64,000 nucleotides of DNA from Brevibacillus antibioticus (GCF_005217615.1 NZ_SZNK01000001.1:3802001-3866000), one strand, 5' to 3'. Counted from the first letter of the stretch, positions 24,762 through 33,889 are shown. Program-made: numbers and translations. Notes: a model not told the origin generated them from the sequence alone.

Positions 24762-25334
24762 ATGAAGATCATGGAGCGTTTGCACCTTGAGCATTTTAGA
24801 CAGATGGCACAACTCGAGCTTCAATACTACGATGCGGAATTTATTACACCTTATGAAGAGAGCTACAATTGGTATTTGTTTCGTCCCGATTCAGTCGTTG
24901 CGATCGAAGAGAATGGGCGTATCATCGCTTTTATGAACCTGCTTCCCATCAAGCCGCATATCTACCTGCAAATTGCGCAAGGGACGTTTAAAGACAGCCT
25001 GATGACGACTGCGGATATCGAAGATTTAACTACTTCTCCCGAGCAAGTCTATTATTTTCTGTCCTGTGTCGTTGTCGATCAATCTTATCGGAAAAGCCCT
25101 GCCTTGCGCATGATGCTGCATCATTATCTTAATGTACTGGCTCATGTTGAGCAGAGTGGCTACCGCATCCAATCGATCATCATGGATAATATCACAGAAG
25201 CAGGCAATCGATTCGCTCAGCGCCTTGGCATGAATCATGTATGTATAAGCGACCACGACTCTCATATACATGCCTCAGACTATGAGAGCTTCAAACAGCA
25301 TGTGCACGCGAGTTATCCCATGCTTTCCCGCTAA
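24762..25334 (+). CDS. GNAT-like acetyltransferase
   Basis: A 190-residue protein with the layout of a GNAT N-acetyltransferase: IEENGRIIAFMNLLPI forms beta strands 2-3, FLSCVVVDQSYRKSPALRMM is the strand-4 and acyl-CoA loop region, and ITEAGNRFAQRLGMNHV the C-terminal helix and strand. The acyl-CoA pyrophosphate loop is less glycine-rich than usual, so activity is uncertain. ATG at 24762 follows AAGGAG. It ends in a bidirectional terminator. The substrate is unknown. Confidence 0.75.
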   Translation: MKIMERLHLEHFRQMAQLELQYYDAEFITPYEESYNWYLFRPDSVVAIEENGRIIAFMNLLPIKPHIYLQIAQGTFKDSLMTTADIEDLTTSPEQVYYFLSCVVVDQSYRKSPALRMMLHHYLNVLAHVEQSGYRIQSIIMDNITEAGNRFAQRLGMNHVCISDHDSHIHASDYESFKQHVHASYPMLSR

Positions 25335-25368
25335 AGGCTTCGCATCGACTTGGTGCGAAGCCTTTTGT
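25335..25368. terminator. bidirectional terminator between convergent genes
   Basis: AAAGGCTTCGCA pairs with TGCGAAGCCTTT, flanked by A/T runs; it serves both the acetyltransferase and the WYL regulator. Confidence 0.9.
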
Positions 25369-25374
25369 CGTATG

Positions 25375-26331
25375 CTACGTATAAAGTGCCATCATTTCTC
25401 GCAGACTCGCTTTTGCAAAAGCCCTTAATTCCGCTGGCTCTACTACCTCCATATGTCCGATCATATCCAAAATATCGCGACATGCTCTTTCATAACTGTA
25501 CAAATTAACCGTCAATTGTTCGTACTCTCCCTGCTGCACAGCGGAAATCACCTCCAGCCGCTCTCGCATGGCCAGCTTTTCAGTATGCAATCTGATCACT
25601 ACAGGAAAATATTCGACTTCACGACAAGCCTGTTTGAACGCCGCCTCCTGATTCGTCCAATAACCTGCCAACGAAAAGATCTCCGGAATCTCGAATGCCT
25701 CCTCTAGTACATGAACAGAAGGAATCCGCTCGCACTTGAATGTTCGAATTTCCTGCGCGTTTTCACAGTAAGCAACGAGATACCACTCCGTTTTTTTCAC
25801 GACGAGACCATAGGGACATACTCTACGTGACGAGCTGCTACCATCCATTTTGCGGTAGGCAATGACGACTTTGCTTGATCGCCAAACCGCTGCCCGCAAA
25901 ACCTCCAGATTCGGTATGACTACTCTCTCTTCCCACCACGGCGTCTCATCGAAATAGAACCGCCTCTTCGCTTTCTCGATATCTGGCCGATAAGTCTGCG
26001 GCAATGTCTTTTCCAATTTGAGCAAAGCAGACGTTAATTTGTGTCCAGTCTCGGTATCCTGCCCGACATGAATCCCCATCCCGGTCAAATACAAGTGCAC
26101 GACATCATCGACGTACAACTGTTTCAGATTGACCGTATATCCTTCCATCAAATAAATTCCCCCGCTAGGTCCCGAAGTTGCCGTGATCGGAATCCCTGCC
26201 TGGGACAGTGCGTCAATATCCCGATAAATCGAGCGAACAGACGTCTCCAGTGCTATAGCGAGTTCTTTTGCTTTCATTTTTCCCCTTGATTCGATCAGCA
26301 ACAAGATCGCAATCAATCGATGCAGTCTCAT
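25375..26331 (-). CDS. YafY-family regulator (HTH plus WYL domain)
   Basis: A 318-residue regulator with an N-terminal DeoR-type winged helix (RLHRLIAILLLIESRGKMKA, LETSVRSIYRDIDAL), a WYL sensor domain in the middle (around 140-215, with KTEWYLVAYCENAQEIRTFK) and a WCX-like C-terminus. Such proteins sense nucleic acids or small ligands and regulate neighbours. It is divergent from the Gfo/Idh/MocA gene, with a TGACA-N6-TGTCA dyad between them, so control of that gene is likely. ATG at 26331 follows GGAGGCTGGAG. Confidence 0.9.
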   Translation of the reverse strand: MRLHRLIAILLLIESRGKMKAKELAIALETSVRSIYRDIDALSQAGIPITATSGPSGGIYLMEGYTVNLKQLYVDDVVHLYLTGMGIHVGQDTETGHKLTSALLKLEKTLPQTYRPDIEKAKRRFYFDETPWWEERVVIPNLEVLRAAVWRSSKVVIAYRKMDGSSSSRRVCPYGLVVKKTEWYLVAYCENAQEIRTFKCERIPSVHVLEEAFEIPEIFSLAGYWTNQEAAFKQACREVEYFPVVIRLHTEKLAMRERLEVISAVQQGEYEQLTVNLYSYERACRDILDMIGHMEVVEPAELRAFAKASLREMMALYT

Positions 26332-26384
26332 CTCCAGCCTCCACGAAAAAACGACTACTCTATTTTTCAACGCAGTCAAATTGA

Positions 26385-26400
26385 TGACACAATGCTGTCA
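26385..26400. promoter_or_regulatory. operator-like dyad between divergent genes
   Basis: TGACA (26385-26389) and TGTCA (26396-26400) form an inverted repeat with a six-base spacer, midway between the WYL regulator and the oxidoreductase gene. It is a candidate binding site for the regulator. Confidence 0.4.
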
Positions 26401-26446
26401 ACAATACAAAGATATCATAGAGCTATCGTTATGGGAGGGATGCAAG

Positions 26447-27385
26447 ATGAATATCGCAGTATTAGGAACCGGATTTGGTGCGTACCATGCGCATCTACTA
26501 AAAAAAATGAATGGTGTAGATAGATTGGTAGTTTTCGGTCGAAATGAATCGAAGCTGCAAAAGCTACAGGAAGAGCTGAATGTGGAGATTACGAAGCATA
26601 TGGACGAGATCATGCGCGATCCTACTATCGATGTCGTGGATATTTGCTTGCCTTCGCAGTTGCATCGGCAATTCGCAGTAGGAGCTCTCGAAAACGGGAA
26701 GCATGTATTCTGCGAAACACCGGTTTGCTATACGCCAGACGATGCACAAGCCATGAAACACGCAAGGGACCGATCGGGGAAAAAGCTGTTGGTGAATCAG
26801 TTTATCAAATTTGACCCGGCGTATGCCTACCTTCGCAGCGCTCAGACAGAAAACAAGTACGGACAGCTCCTCTCCCTCTCGCTCAAAAGAGAAACAGCAC
26901 CTTTATGGGGGGATCTAGGCTTGTCCTCCATTACAACCAATCTGATGATCCACGAGCTGGACTTCGTAACATGGCTGTTCGGTCGCAATACCAATATGAG
27001 CGCATGGGGGACAGAATCATCGGATAAAAAGCAGTCCATCGTCCACTCGCACTTTCATTACCCTGATGCGCATGCTGAAATAGTCTCCTCCTCGCAGATG
27101 CCGACCTCGTACCCATTCACTGTCGGTTACGAGGCGTACTTTGAGAAGGCAAAGCTCGTCTTTCAGGAAGCTGACAACCAATGTAAGACGGAATCTTTCT
27201 TAGTAGAATACACGTCCTCAGGCAAGTATGAGCTCGTTCTCGAACCCGTCAATCCGTATGAAGAGAGCCTGCGTCATGCCATTCAATGCTTTACGGACAA
27301 TACACAATCGATTATTGATGTTGATCATGCAGTCGAGTCCTTAGTGCTCGCGCTTGCACTACAGAAGCAGCTTGTACGCCAGTAA
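26447..27385 (+). CDS. Gfo/Idh/MocA family NAD(P)-dependent oxidoreductase
   Basis: A 312-residue dehydrogenase with an N-terminal Rossmann fold (MNIAVLGTGFGAYHAHLL), the conserved FCETPVCYTPDDA segment, in which the usual EKP active-site motif reads ETP, and a C-terminal alpha/beta substrate domain. The Lys of EKP normally helps catalysis, so its replacement by Thr is odd. Family members oxidise or reduce sugars and related compounds. ATG at 26447 follows GGGAGG. A bidirectional terminator follows. Confidence 0.87.
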   Translation: MNIAVLGTGFGAYHAHLLKKMNGVDRLVVFGRNESKLQKLQEELNVEITKHMDEIMRDPTIDVVDICLPSQLHRQFAVGALENGKHVFCETPVCYTPDDAQAMKHARDRSGKKLLVNQFIKFDPAYAYLRSAQTENKYGQLLSLSLKRETAPLWGDLGLSSITTNLMIHELDFVTWLFGRNTNMSAWGTESSDKKQSIVHSHFHYPDAHAEIVSSSQMPTSYPFTVGYEAYFEKAKLVFQEADNQCKTESFLVEYTSSGKYELVLEPVNPYEESLRHAIQCFTDNTQSIIDVDHAVESLVLALALQKQLVRQ

Positions 27386-27392
27386 AGAAACA

Positions 27393-27436
27393 AAACCTCC
27401 ATGAAGTGTTATGCTCCTCTTCATGGAGGTTTGTTG
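27393..27436. terminator. bidirectional terminator
   Basis: AACCTCCATGAAG pairs with CTTCATGGAGGTT; TTGTT follows on the plus side and TTGTTTC on the minus side. It separates the oxidoreductase from the second anti-sigma gene. Confidence 0.85.
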
Positions 27437-27444
27437 CGTGCTCT

Positions 27445-29007
27445 TTAGTTGATGATCTTGCCTGTCGTGGCTTCTATTGCCCATCGCTGTTCTGAATCCC
27501 TACGGATTTGGTAAGCAAGTACTGGCTCCGTTCCTTTTTCTGCTGGCAAGTACACGAGTTCTATTGGAGCCTGCTGCACAAATTGATCAAGTGCCGCTTC
27601 CTTGGAGAGCGTCTTTGCTGTCTGATCCGCCTGTATCCATGATAAATCCGAAAAGTTACCCGTAAGCTCGGTAACAAGCCCGCTAGCCAGCTCAACCGAC
27701 ACTTGATAAGGATGATCTATGACGGGAATCCCGTTGATCTTCGGTGCAAAGGTAAACTGAATGGTGCTAGGTGACTCTTGTGACGCTTCCAATGACAGCT
27801 CACGAACATCGGTGGAGAGGAATTTCTCCAGGTGGGCTATCGCCAATGTTTGTGCCTGCTCGTAGGTCGTTTCCCGTTGGTTCTTACGTCCATAGGCAGC
27901 CATCTGTGAAAACCCGAGGAATGCTCCGTCATCTGTCGTCTCAACGGAAACGCCGTTGCCCTGCCCATCGTTCCAAGAGTATGAAATACGATGCGGATTT
28001 ACACCGATGAATGCTTTTTGTTCCACCTTTATGCCCAACTTGTTCTCAAGCAGCTTTGCCACCTCATCAGAAGTTTTCAGCACGAGTGGTTTTCCTTGTC
28101 CCGAAACAGCAACCGACTTTTTGTCTGCTCTCGCTTGGCTGATCAGCTTGCCTGTCTTCGCGTTCACATAAACATCTGATGCTGCTACATATTGAAGCCC
28201 TGGTTGTTTCTTTCCTGCATAAACGAGGCGAAGCGTACTCCCCAGCTGTTGGGCTGCTTTCTCCTTGTCGATCGTCCCGACACGATTGGCAGGCTGTGAT
28301 GCTACGCCACTATCTTCGAGATCTGGGTAAAGAAGCAAGGTCATTTCCCCCGTTCTTGGGGAGATACGGACCGTCGCACTTTTCTCCTGAAGAGGAATGC
28401 CATTGATGATTTTGCGAAAAGCCACTTCTCCTTGGGCCAAATTCGAGTGAACATAATCCACTTCAAACTGTGTGCTCTGTGCTCCCAGCTTCTTTTGTAA
28501 ATAGGCCTCTGCCTGTACTTCCACTGGTGATTTCTCACGTGTTGGTGTGGGTCGGCTCGTATCTGTTGAGTTCGTTGCAGGCTCCTCGGCTACGGACTGC
28601 AGCTTTGTAGCATCACGTGGAACCGTTTGGTTTTGAACGATTTTGTTTCCTACTTTTGGGGTGACTTCCTGCTCCAGCTGTGGCTTAGCCTTGCTTTCAA
28701 CTGGAAGAGAAGGCATAGCAAGCGGTGGCGCGGCTGTTATGGCGGCTGGAGGTGAGCTGGTGGTTTGCGTATCAACAGATGGCTTCAGCGGTGAATCATA
28801 GCTCAGCCAAACACCCATGAATACGGCCGCTGCAAGGGAACCCGCTCCGGCGACAACTCGCTTGATCTTCGCTGCTTGCTGCATGCGATACGCCTCACGA
28901 ATGAGCCTTTCCTTGCCCGTCTGCTTCCACACTTGACGAGGTGGGCTGCTCTCCTGCCTGGCTTGCTTCAGTAATTCGATTACGTGGTTTTCATCTGGCA
29001 AACTCAT
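27445..29007 (-). CDS. membrane anti-sigma-like protein with YcdB/YcdC repeats
   Basis: A 520-residue protein encoded directly after an ECF sigma gene with a 17-base overlap. It has a cytoplasmic N-terminus (about 1-48), one membrane helix (about 50-67, VVAGAGSLAAAVFMGVWL), a Pro/Ser/Thr-rich linker (about 75-155) and extracellular YcdB/YcdC-type (PepSY-like) repeats to the end. The N-terminal part should bind the sigma factor and the outer part sense a signal or protease. ATG at 29007 follows AGGAGAGG. The next gene downstream is convergent. Confidence 0.8.
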   Translation of the reverse strand: MSLPDENHVIELLKQARQESSPPRQVWKQTGKERLIREAYRMQQAAKIKRVVAGAGSLAAAVFMGVWLSYDSPLKPSVDTQTTSSPPAAITAAPPLAMPSLPVESKAKPQLEQEVTPKVGNKIVQNQTVPRDATKLQSVAEEPATNSTDTSRPTPTREKSPVEVQAEAYLQKKLGAQSTQFEVDYVHSNLAQGEVAFRKIINGIPLQEKSATVRISPRTGEMTLLLYPDLEDSGVASQPANRVGTIDKEKAAQQLGSTLRLVYAGKKQPGLQYVAASDVYVNAKTGKLISQARADKKSVAVSGQGKPLVLKTSDEVAKLLENKLGIKVEQKAFIGVNPHRISYSWNDGQGNGVSVETTDDGAFLGFSQMAAYGRKNQRETTYEQAQTLAIAHLEKFLSTDVRELSLEASQESPSTIQFTFAPKINGIPVIDHPYQVSVELASGLVTELTGNFSDLSWIQADQTAKTLSKEAALDQFVQQAPIELVYLPAEKGTEPVLAYQIRRDSEQRWAIEATTGKIIN

Positions 29008-29530
29008 TGGCAATCCTCTCCTCGCAAGCGTTACCGAGTATTTTCTGCAACGCCTTTAGTCCCCTGTGACAGTCCACTCTTACTTTTGTCTCGGGAATGG
29101 CCAAAATCTCGGCTGTTTCCTTAACGCTGTACTCCTTTATGTAGCGCAAAATCACAATGATCCGCTGATCAGGCTTCAGCTTTTGCAGCGCACGCTGAAT
29201 ACTGTGCATTTCTTCCTTTGTCTCCAGCTCTGTTTCTGGCAGGCCCTCCGTAGACTTCATGAGGGCCAACCAGTTGTCTGAGAACAGTCGTTGCCACTTT
29301 TGCTTGCGGTAATGATCAATTGCGACATGCTTGGCGATGGAAAACAACCATGTCTTCATCGCTACCCTTCCGTCATACCGCGGCAGTATTTTTAATAGTC
29401 GTGAAAATACCTCCTGCACCATGTCTTCGGCATCTTCTTGTCTGCCCGTAAAGTAAAGCAAGAAATAATAGATGTCATCATAGTGGGCTTCGTAAATAAG
29501 CCCTATACGTTCTGCCAAATCCTCAGGCAA
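28991..29530 (-). CDS. ECF-type RNA polymerase sigma factor
   Basis: A 179-residue sigma factor: region 2 contains YFLLYFTGRQEDAEDMVQEV and WLFSIAKHVAIDHYRKQKW; region 4 contains LKPDQRIIVILRYIKEYSVK and a helix-turn-helix (AEILAIPETKVRVDCHRG). The start is TTG at 29530 behind AAAGGAGGGAG. It overlaps its anti-sigma gene and follows the secreted YcdB-type gene at 29579 on the same strand, so sigma, antagonist and a secreted paralogue of the sensor domain may form one regulon. Confidence 0.93.
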   Translation of the reverse strand: MPEDLAERIGLIYEAHYDDIYYFLLYFTGRQEDAEDMVQEVFSRLLKILPRYDGRVAMKTWLFSIAKHVAIDHYRKQKWQRLFSDNWLALMKSTEGLPETELETKEEMHSIQRALQKLKPDQRIIVILRYIKEYSVKETAEILAIPETKVRVDCHRGLKALQKILGNACEERIANEFAR

Positions 29531-29578
29531 CAGGCTCCCTCCTTTCTTCTTGCTTCATCACACGATACTTCATTGTCT

Positions 29579-31102
29579 TTACTCGGTTTCTTCCTCTTCT
29601 CCAAAGGAGTAGAACTCACCAGTCAGGGCATCAATTTCATCATCATGAAAGATTGGAGAAACATAAACGAGCTCCGCTACGTTTTTATTTTTCTCATCCA
29701 AGGAGTAATACAGCTTGAGTGGATACTTTTTCAGCACCTTCTTGGCTGCCTCCTCTTTTGTCATGGCGTTCTTAATATCCGGCAGCTTGTTATTTTGAGA
29801 GACTCTCCAATCAAGAAGAGTGGCTTTTCCCGTGGCGGCATCCACGTGCGCCTGTCTTAGCGTACCATCTACCGGATACCCCTGATGAAGCATGGTGAAG
29901 TCAAATTCGTACAAATTCTTATCGGACTTATACCGATTGGCAGTTATCGCCATCTCCTTATCTGTGAGTGGCAGGAACTCTGACAGGGCATCCACGGCAG
30001 CTTTTATCGCCTGCTCTTCGCTCAGCTTTTTATCCGTTTCACTTTTTTGCTTTGTATCCAACACTTGATAAGTCGTGACCTTGCCCGTCTTGGTTTCGAA
30101 GAAGATATTGGCGATTACCTCGTCTTCCATCGTCCACAAATAATTACTGATTCCGGTTTTCGGATCGCTCTCTTCCTGAAAACTCGCTCGCCCTTTTGTA
30201 GGATTGTATCCTGTCTTGTCAGCCAGGAAAGCAGCTGCCTCCTCTTTTGACTTGATGATTGTTTGCTTTGCCTTCGGTTGGAACTGGATGATTTTATAAC
30301 TCGTTGCTGGCGGCTCTTTTCCGACGCTTGCATGGATCTCGCCGAGATAAGGGGCGTACAGAAACTTCGTGCTTTTCCCATCTGCACTCTGTTGGTAGTA
30401 AGGCGTCATAGCAGCAGCAAACATCGCTTCTACCTTTTCTTTTGCATGCACCTTATTTGGATCAGCGAATTGGATCTGACCCATGTCTTGTTCCAATTCG
30501 ATGGGTTTCGTCAGCCCATCCCCTTTTGCAACAGCCTCGACCTGTCCTTGACTGTTCACGGAAATATGAAGAGTGTCATTGCGAAATGGAATTCCATTTA
30601 CCATTTTGCGAAAAAGGATCGAATTACTGTCTTGCTCTGTATCCTGATCCAGTTGATAGCCACCCATGTCCTCGCCATACCATTGCTTCAAAAATGAAGT
30701 CGCTGTTTTCCTTGCATCTTCCACCGGATATGTAGACAACGCCTTCCCGTTGCCAGTGATCAAGTTAAACAGTTTGACCTCGCCTGTTTTTTGATTGACT
30801 TGAAGGCTCACATATGGAGTTTTTTGCTCCTTCGTTTGATACTTATGGACGACCACACGGCCTGACTCATGATTAACCTGATACTCGTTAATCGGATAGT
30901 CCTTAAAAAATGGTACGATTTTGCTCATCTTTTTAATAGAATGTTCTATTCTCTCGATCAGCTTCTCATCGATCACACCGTTAGCCTTGCTCTCTTCCTG
31001 AACCGCTGCACTTGATCCCTTTGCAGCCCCAGCACTAATCGGTGCTGTTACCGTCAGACTGGCTACCATGAGTACAAATACGCTTTTCGTCCATTTGTTC
31101 AT
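29579..31102 (-). CDS. secreted protein with tandem YcdB/YcdC domains
   Basis: A 507-residue exported protein. The signal peptide is clear (MNKWTKSVFVLMVASLTVTA, cleavage near residue 27 after AGA), and no lipobox is seen. The mature part has two YcdB/YcdC-type repeats with PepSY-like elements ('GEVKLFN', 'GQVEAVAKGDG', 'KVTTYQVLD', 'KATLLDW'). PepSY-like modules often inhibit or sense proteases. The outer part of the anti-sigma protein encoded two genes downstream is built of the same kind of unit. The region upstream is a promoter-bearing gap of about 90 bases before a convergent-side terminator. Confidence 0.8.
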   Translation of the reverse strand: MNKWTKSVFVLMVASLTVTAPISAGAAKGSSAAVQEESKANGVIDEKLIERIEHSIKKMSKIVPFFKDYPINEYQVNHESGRVVVHKYQTKEQKTPYVSLQVNQKTGEVKLFNLITGNGKALSTYPVEDARKTATSFLKQWYGEDMGGYQLDQDTEQDSNSILFRKMVNGIPFRNDTLHISVNSQGQVEAVAKGDGLTKPIELEQDMGQIQFADPNKVHAKEKVEAMFAAAMTPYYQQSADGKSTKFLYAPYLGEIHASVGKEPPATSYKIIQFQPKAKQTIIKSKEEAAAFLADKTGYNPTKGRASFQEESDPKTGISNYLWTMEDEVIANIFFETKTGKVTTYQVLDTKQKSETDKKLSEEQAIKAAVDALSEFLPLTDKEMAITANRYKSDKNLYEFDFTMLHQGYPVDGTLRQAHVDAATGKATLLDWRVSQNNKLPDIKNAMTKEEAAKKVLKKYPLKLYYSLDEKNKNVAELVYVSPIFHDDEIDALTGEFYSFGEEEETE

Positions 31103-31192
31103 GCTTCATCCCTCACTCACTCTATTTTTTCACTCTGTCCATTATTCGAATGAGATCCACTTTTGTTTCATCTCAAAAGAAAATTTTCCCAT

Positions 31193-31226
31193 AAAAAAAC
31201 CGACTCCCCTAAGGGAATCGGTTTTC
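31193..31226 (-). terminator. terminator of the DsbA/FrnE gene
   Basis: On the minus strand AAAACCGATTCCC pairs with GGGAGTCGGTTTT around TTAG and is followed by a T-run. Confidence 0.9.
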
Positions 31227-31239
31227 ATCTACCTGTTGC

Positions 31240-31965
31240 TTATATTTTGCACGATCCGTCTGTGCAATTGTCGCCGGATTGCTCGTCTTTTTTCTCATCG
31301 TTCTGCACGAATTTCAGAGCAGGAGCTGCGCTTTCTTCTTCCCATACCTGGTTCAATGCTCCCAAAAAAACTTCACCTGGTTGCGCTCCAGAGACTGCAT
31401 ATTTGTTATTAATGACAAAGAACGGTACACCCGTGACACCCAAATCGTTGCCCCTTTGTTTGTCCTCTTGTACTTGCTCTCTGTATTCGTTTCCTGCCAG
31501 CATGGTGAGCGTCGCTTCCTTGTCCAAGCCTACCTCAGAAGCAAGCTGTGCCAGCACCTCGTGGTCGCCGAGATGGAGCGATTCCGTAAAGTACGCCTTC
31601 AGCAGTCGCTCCTTCAATTCCTTCATTTTTCCATGGGCATGAGCGAAGTGCGTCAAGCGATGCGCATCGAATGTGTTGGTCGGGATCATCGTGTCAAAAT
31701 GATAATCGAGACCGACACCTTTTGCCATTTGGGTTACTTGGTCATTCATCCCCTTCGCCTGTTCGAGCGGAATGCTATACTTGGCTGCTAGTACTTCATG
31801 CATGTCCATATCAGTATCGCGTTCCATCTGCGGGTCGAGCTGGAAGCTGCGATATACGACCTCGACTTGATCCTTATGCGGAAATTGAGAAAGCGCTCCT
31901 TCCAGACGGCGCTTTCCGATATAGCAAAACGGGCAGGCAAAATCAGACCAGATTTCAATTTTCAT
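31240..31965 (-). CDS. DsbA family oxidoreductase, FrnE type
   Basis: A 241-residue thioredoxin-fold protein with the active site ACPFCYIGKR near residues 10-17 and the FrnE layout (YRSFQLDP, THFAHAHGK, LGVTGVPFFVINNKYAVSGA with the cis-Pro). FrnE-type proteins are cytoplasmic disulfide oxidoreductases tied to polyketide oxidation or oxidative stress. The C-terminal tail holds two extra cysteines (DNCTDGSCKI) that may serve as a second redox or metal pair. ATG at 31965 follows GAGGAGGATG. The gene stands alone and ends in a terminator. Confidence 0.9.
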   Translation of the reverse strand: MKIEIWSDFACPFCYIGKRRLEGALSQFPHKDQVEVVYRSFQLDPQMERDTDMDMHEVLAAKYSIPLEQAKGMNDQVTQMAKGVGLDYHFDTMIPTNTFDAHRLTHFAHAHGKMKELKERLLKAYFTESLHLGDHEVLAQLASEVGLDKEATLTMLAGNEYREQVQEDKQRGNDLGVTGVPFFVINNKYAVSGAQPGEVFLGALNQVWEEESAAPALKFVQNDEKKDEQSGDNCTDGSCKI

Positions 31966-32089
31966 GTTCCATCCTCCTCTATTTGAACGGAGCTGACCAA
32001 AAGACAGCAGACCGCACACTGCAAAATTCGTCGTATGCACATTATACAACAACGTATGGTACGACTATGCACTTTGGAGGCTGAAATCT

Positions 32090-32300
32090 ACACTTTGCCC
32101 TTAGCAAGTCATCCGAATGATGCGATCACAAATCGTTTGCGCATCAGCTCGGCATCCAGATTACTGAACGGCTATCAAGTGAAGCCATGTACTTTTTCCA
32201 CAACCGCTATTCCCAAGCAGCCCGACTACTTCCCCCTGCTCCATCTGCAAGGAAAAATCCCGGATAACGCTGCCGTTCCCGCTTGATTAGGGGCAAATCC
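32090..32300 (-). pseudogene. ABC transporter ATPase remnant with intact Walker A
   Basis: On the minus strand one frame reads SVIRDFSLQMEQGEVVGLLG, directly followed by NSGCGKSTWLHLIAVQ and a stop; the GNSGCGKST part is a textbook Walker A motif (about 32183-32209). Immediately after, another frame reads FSNLDAELMRKRF, like the D-loop region that normally lies about 110 residues further on. An internal deletion plus frameshift explains this. An apparent plus-strand open frame over the same bases (32035-32286) is its antisense shadow. Confidence 0.7.
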
Positions 32301-32438
32301 ACTTTGAAAAAGTGACGGGGAATTCCACCTGAAAATAAATATCACCGTCAATGTTCACGCGGGAAAAGGAACTGCCTCCCCATTTGGTAAATACTTACTT
32401 ATACTCATGTAGAACTTTTTAAAAGGAAGTGGATTCAC

Positions 32439-33272
32439 GTGTACCTCGTAAAAGGAAACCAACAGTTAGCAAGGCAGCTTCTCCATGATAAAAGTGACGT
32501 GATGTTTGCAGGAGTTGTCACAGGCAATCATCCCGGGTTACTTTGGGTAGATCATCCTGACAAGCCTACCTGTGCACTCGTATGGTCAACCGGTTTAAGC
32601 GGCTTCGCTTTCCTTGGAGTACCGAGCAAAAGCATTCACCCCGTTGCTTTCACTGCTTTTTTTCAAACACAAATTGGCCCTATTTTACTGCAAAAGGACC
32701 TTAGTTTTTTTGAATTCTCACGGGAATCAAAAGAGTGGGATTCACTTCTCACGCCTATTATGGACAGCAGCGGTTGGGAGACGAGTACCCAATTCGTCTA
32801 TCGGTCTTCTCATGATCAGGGAGAGGAGCCATCTCTAGTTATTCCTGCCCCCTACTATTCTATTGAGCTGGGGGAAAGCTTTTTACGCGGGCGCGATACC
32901 GTAATTCCTCCCAACCTCGATTTTGTGACCGACTACATCCACGAGTATTGGTACTCAATCGATGACTTTTTGGAAAATGGCTACGGATATGCTGCCCTTA
33001 CGACTGATCACGAAGTGGCGAGCATTTGTATGTCCACAGCGGTCTATCAGTCGACTCATGCTATCGGTGTAGAAACACTAGAGCCTTATCGTCAAAAAGG
33101 CTTGTCTAGTACACTTGCTTATCAATTGCAAAATAGGCTTCATCAGGAAGCCGCAACTGTGTGGTGGGACTGTATGGTTTCGAATATCGCTTCGCAAAAA
33201 ACGGCTGAAAAAGCTGGACTGCATCTCTCGCATCGTTATGAAATCGCCTGGTTTTCCTACCCAGCCCAGTAA
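32439..33272 (+). CDS. GNAT-family acetyltransferase (GNAT_acetyltran type)
   Basis: A 277-residue protein with a divergent N-terminal domain and a C-terminal GNAT fold. The acetyl-CoA region is seen as AIGVETLEPYRQKGLSSTLA (about 205-224; a QKGLSS pyrophosphate loop) followed by NIASQKTAEKAGLHLSHRYE. The same two-domain layout is found in the GNAT_acetyltran family common in bacilli. GTG at 32439 follows AAAAGGAAGTGG. The substrate is unknown. It stands alone, upstream of the superoxide dismutase gene. Confidence 0.83.
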   Translation: MYLVKGNQQLARQLLHDKSDVMFAGVVTGNHPGLLWVDHPDKPTCALVWSTGLSGFAFLGVPSKSIHPVAFTAFFQTQIGPILLQKDLSFFEFSRESKEWDSLLTPIMDSSGWETSTQFVYRSSHDQGEEPSLVIPAPYYSIELGESFLRGRDTVIPPNLDFVTDYIHEYWYSIDDFLENGYGYAALTTDHEVASICMSTAVYQSTHAIGVETLEPYRQKGLSSTLAYQLQNRLHQEAATVWWDCMVSNIASQKTAEKAGLHLSHRYEIAWFSYPAQ

Positions 33273-33335
33273 CCATCCGCCCACCACTTACATAAGATAT
33301 GTCAAACTGGTTCATGAAGTAAGGTGGTGTATAAC

Positions 33336-33872
33336 ATGTACGGATATCAGCCTTATGAGTACCCATATGAATATGACTTGCGAGCCGTGTCCTCACAACA
33401 TGGACGGAGAATAGGACAATCTTTTGCCGAAATTCAGGGTGGTCCACTGGCACCAAACCTACACGGCTACGTTGTGTTTACCGATGTCCCCTACGGCACC
33501 GAAGTGTTCGTGGAAGTCAGCGGTCTCCCCGCTTTCCAGCCAGCCGCTGGCAATCAGCCGCAAATCGGGCCGTTTGGTTTTCATTTGCATGAGCATGGCG
33601 TCTGTACGGTAGGAAATCCGAATGATCCCTTTACCGCAGCAGGCAGTCACTGGAACCCCACGCACCAGCCACATGGCAACCACGTAGGCGACTTCCCCGT
33701 ACTGTTTTCCAATGACGGCTATGCACGAATGACTTTTTTCACAAACAAAATCAGTGCAGCAGATGTGGTCGGTAGAAGCTTGATCATCCATCAAAGTCCC
33801 GATGACTTCCATTCGCAGCCGGCCGGAAATAGCGGAAAACGACTGGCATGTGGATTGATCTACGCTGGATAA
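33336..33872 (+). CDS. Cu/Zn superoxide dismutase family protein
   Basis: A 178-residue Cu/Zn-SOD-like protein. Copper and zinc ligands are in place: FGFHLHEHG (H83, H85), SHWNPTHQPHGNHVGDFP (His ligands and the Asp) and IIHQSPDDFHS, with the arginine of GNSGKRLACG at the active-site rim and its two structural cysteines. No signal peptide precedes the domain; the N-terminal 25 residues are Tyr/Pro-rich, reminiscent of spore-coat proteins, so a spore or surface location is possible. ATG at 33336 follows AAGGTGGTG; an in-frame GTG at 33324 lies inside that site. Confidence 0.9.
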   Translation: MYGYQPYEYPYEYDLRAVSSQHGRRIGQSFAEIQGGPLAPNLHGYVVFTDVPYGTEVFVEVSGLPAFQPAAGNQPQIGPFGFHLHEHGVCTVGNPNDPFTAAGSHWNPTHQPHGNHVGDFPVLFSNDGYARMTFFTNKISAADVVGRSLIIHQSPDDFHSQPAGNSGKRLACGLIYAG

Positions 33873-33889
33873 CGCTTCACTCGAACAAG

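Noticed and set aside
32035-32286. Plus-strand 83-aa frame before the GNAT gene
   Set aside because: It has no binding site and no family resemblance, and the opposite strand clearly holds an ABC ATPase remnant.
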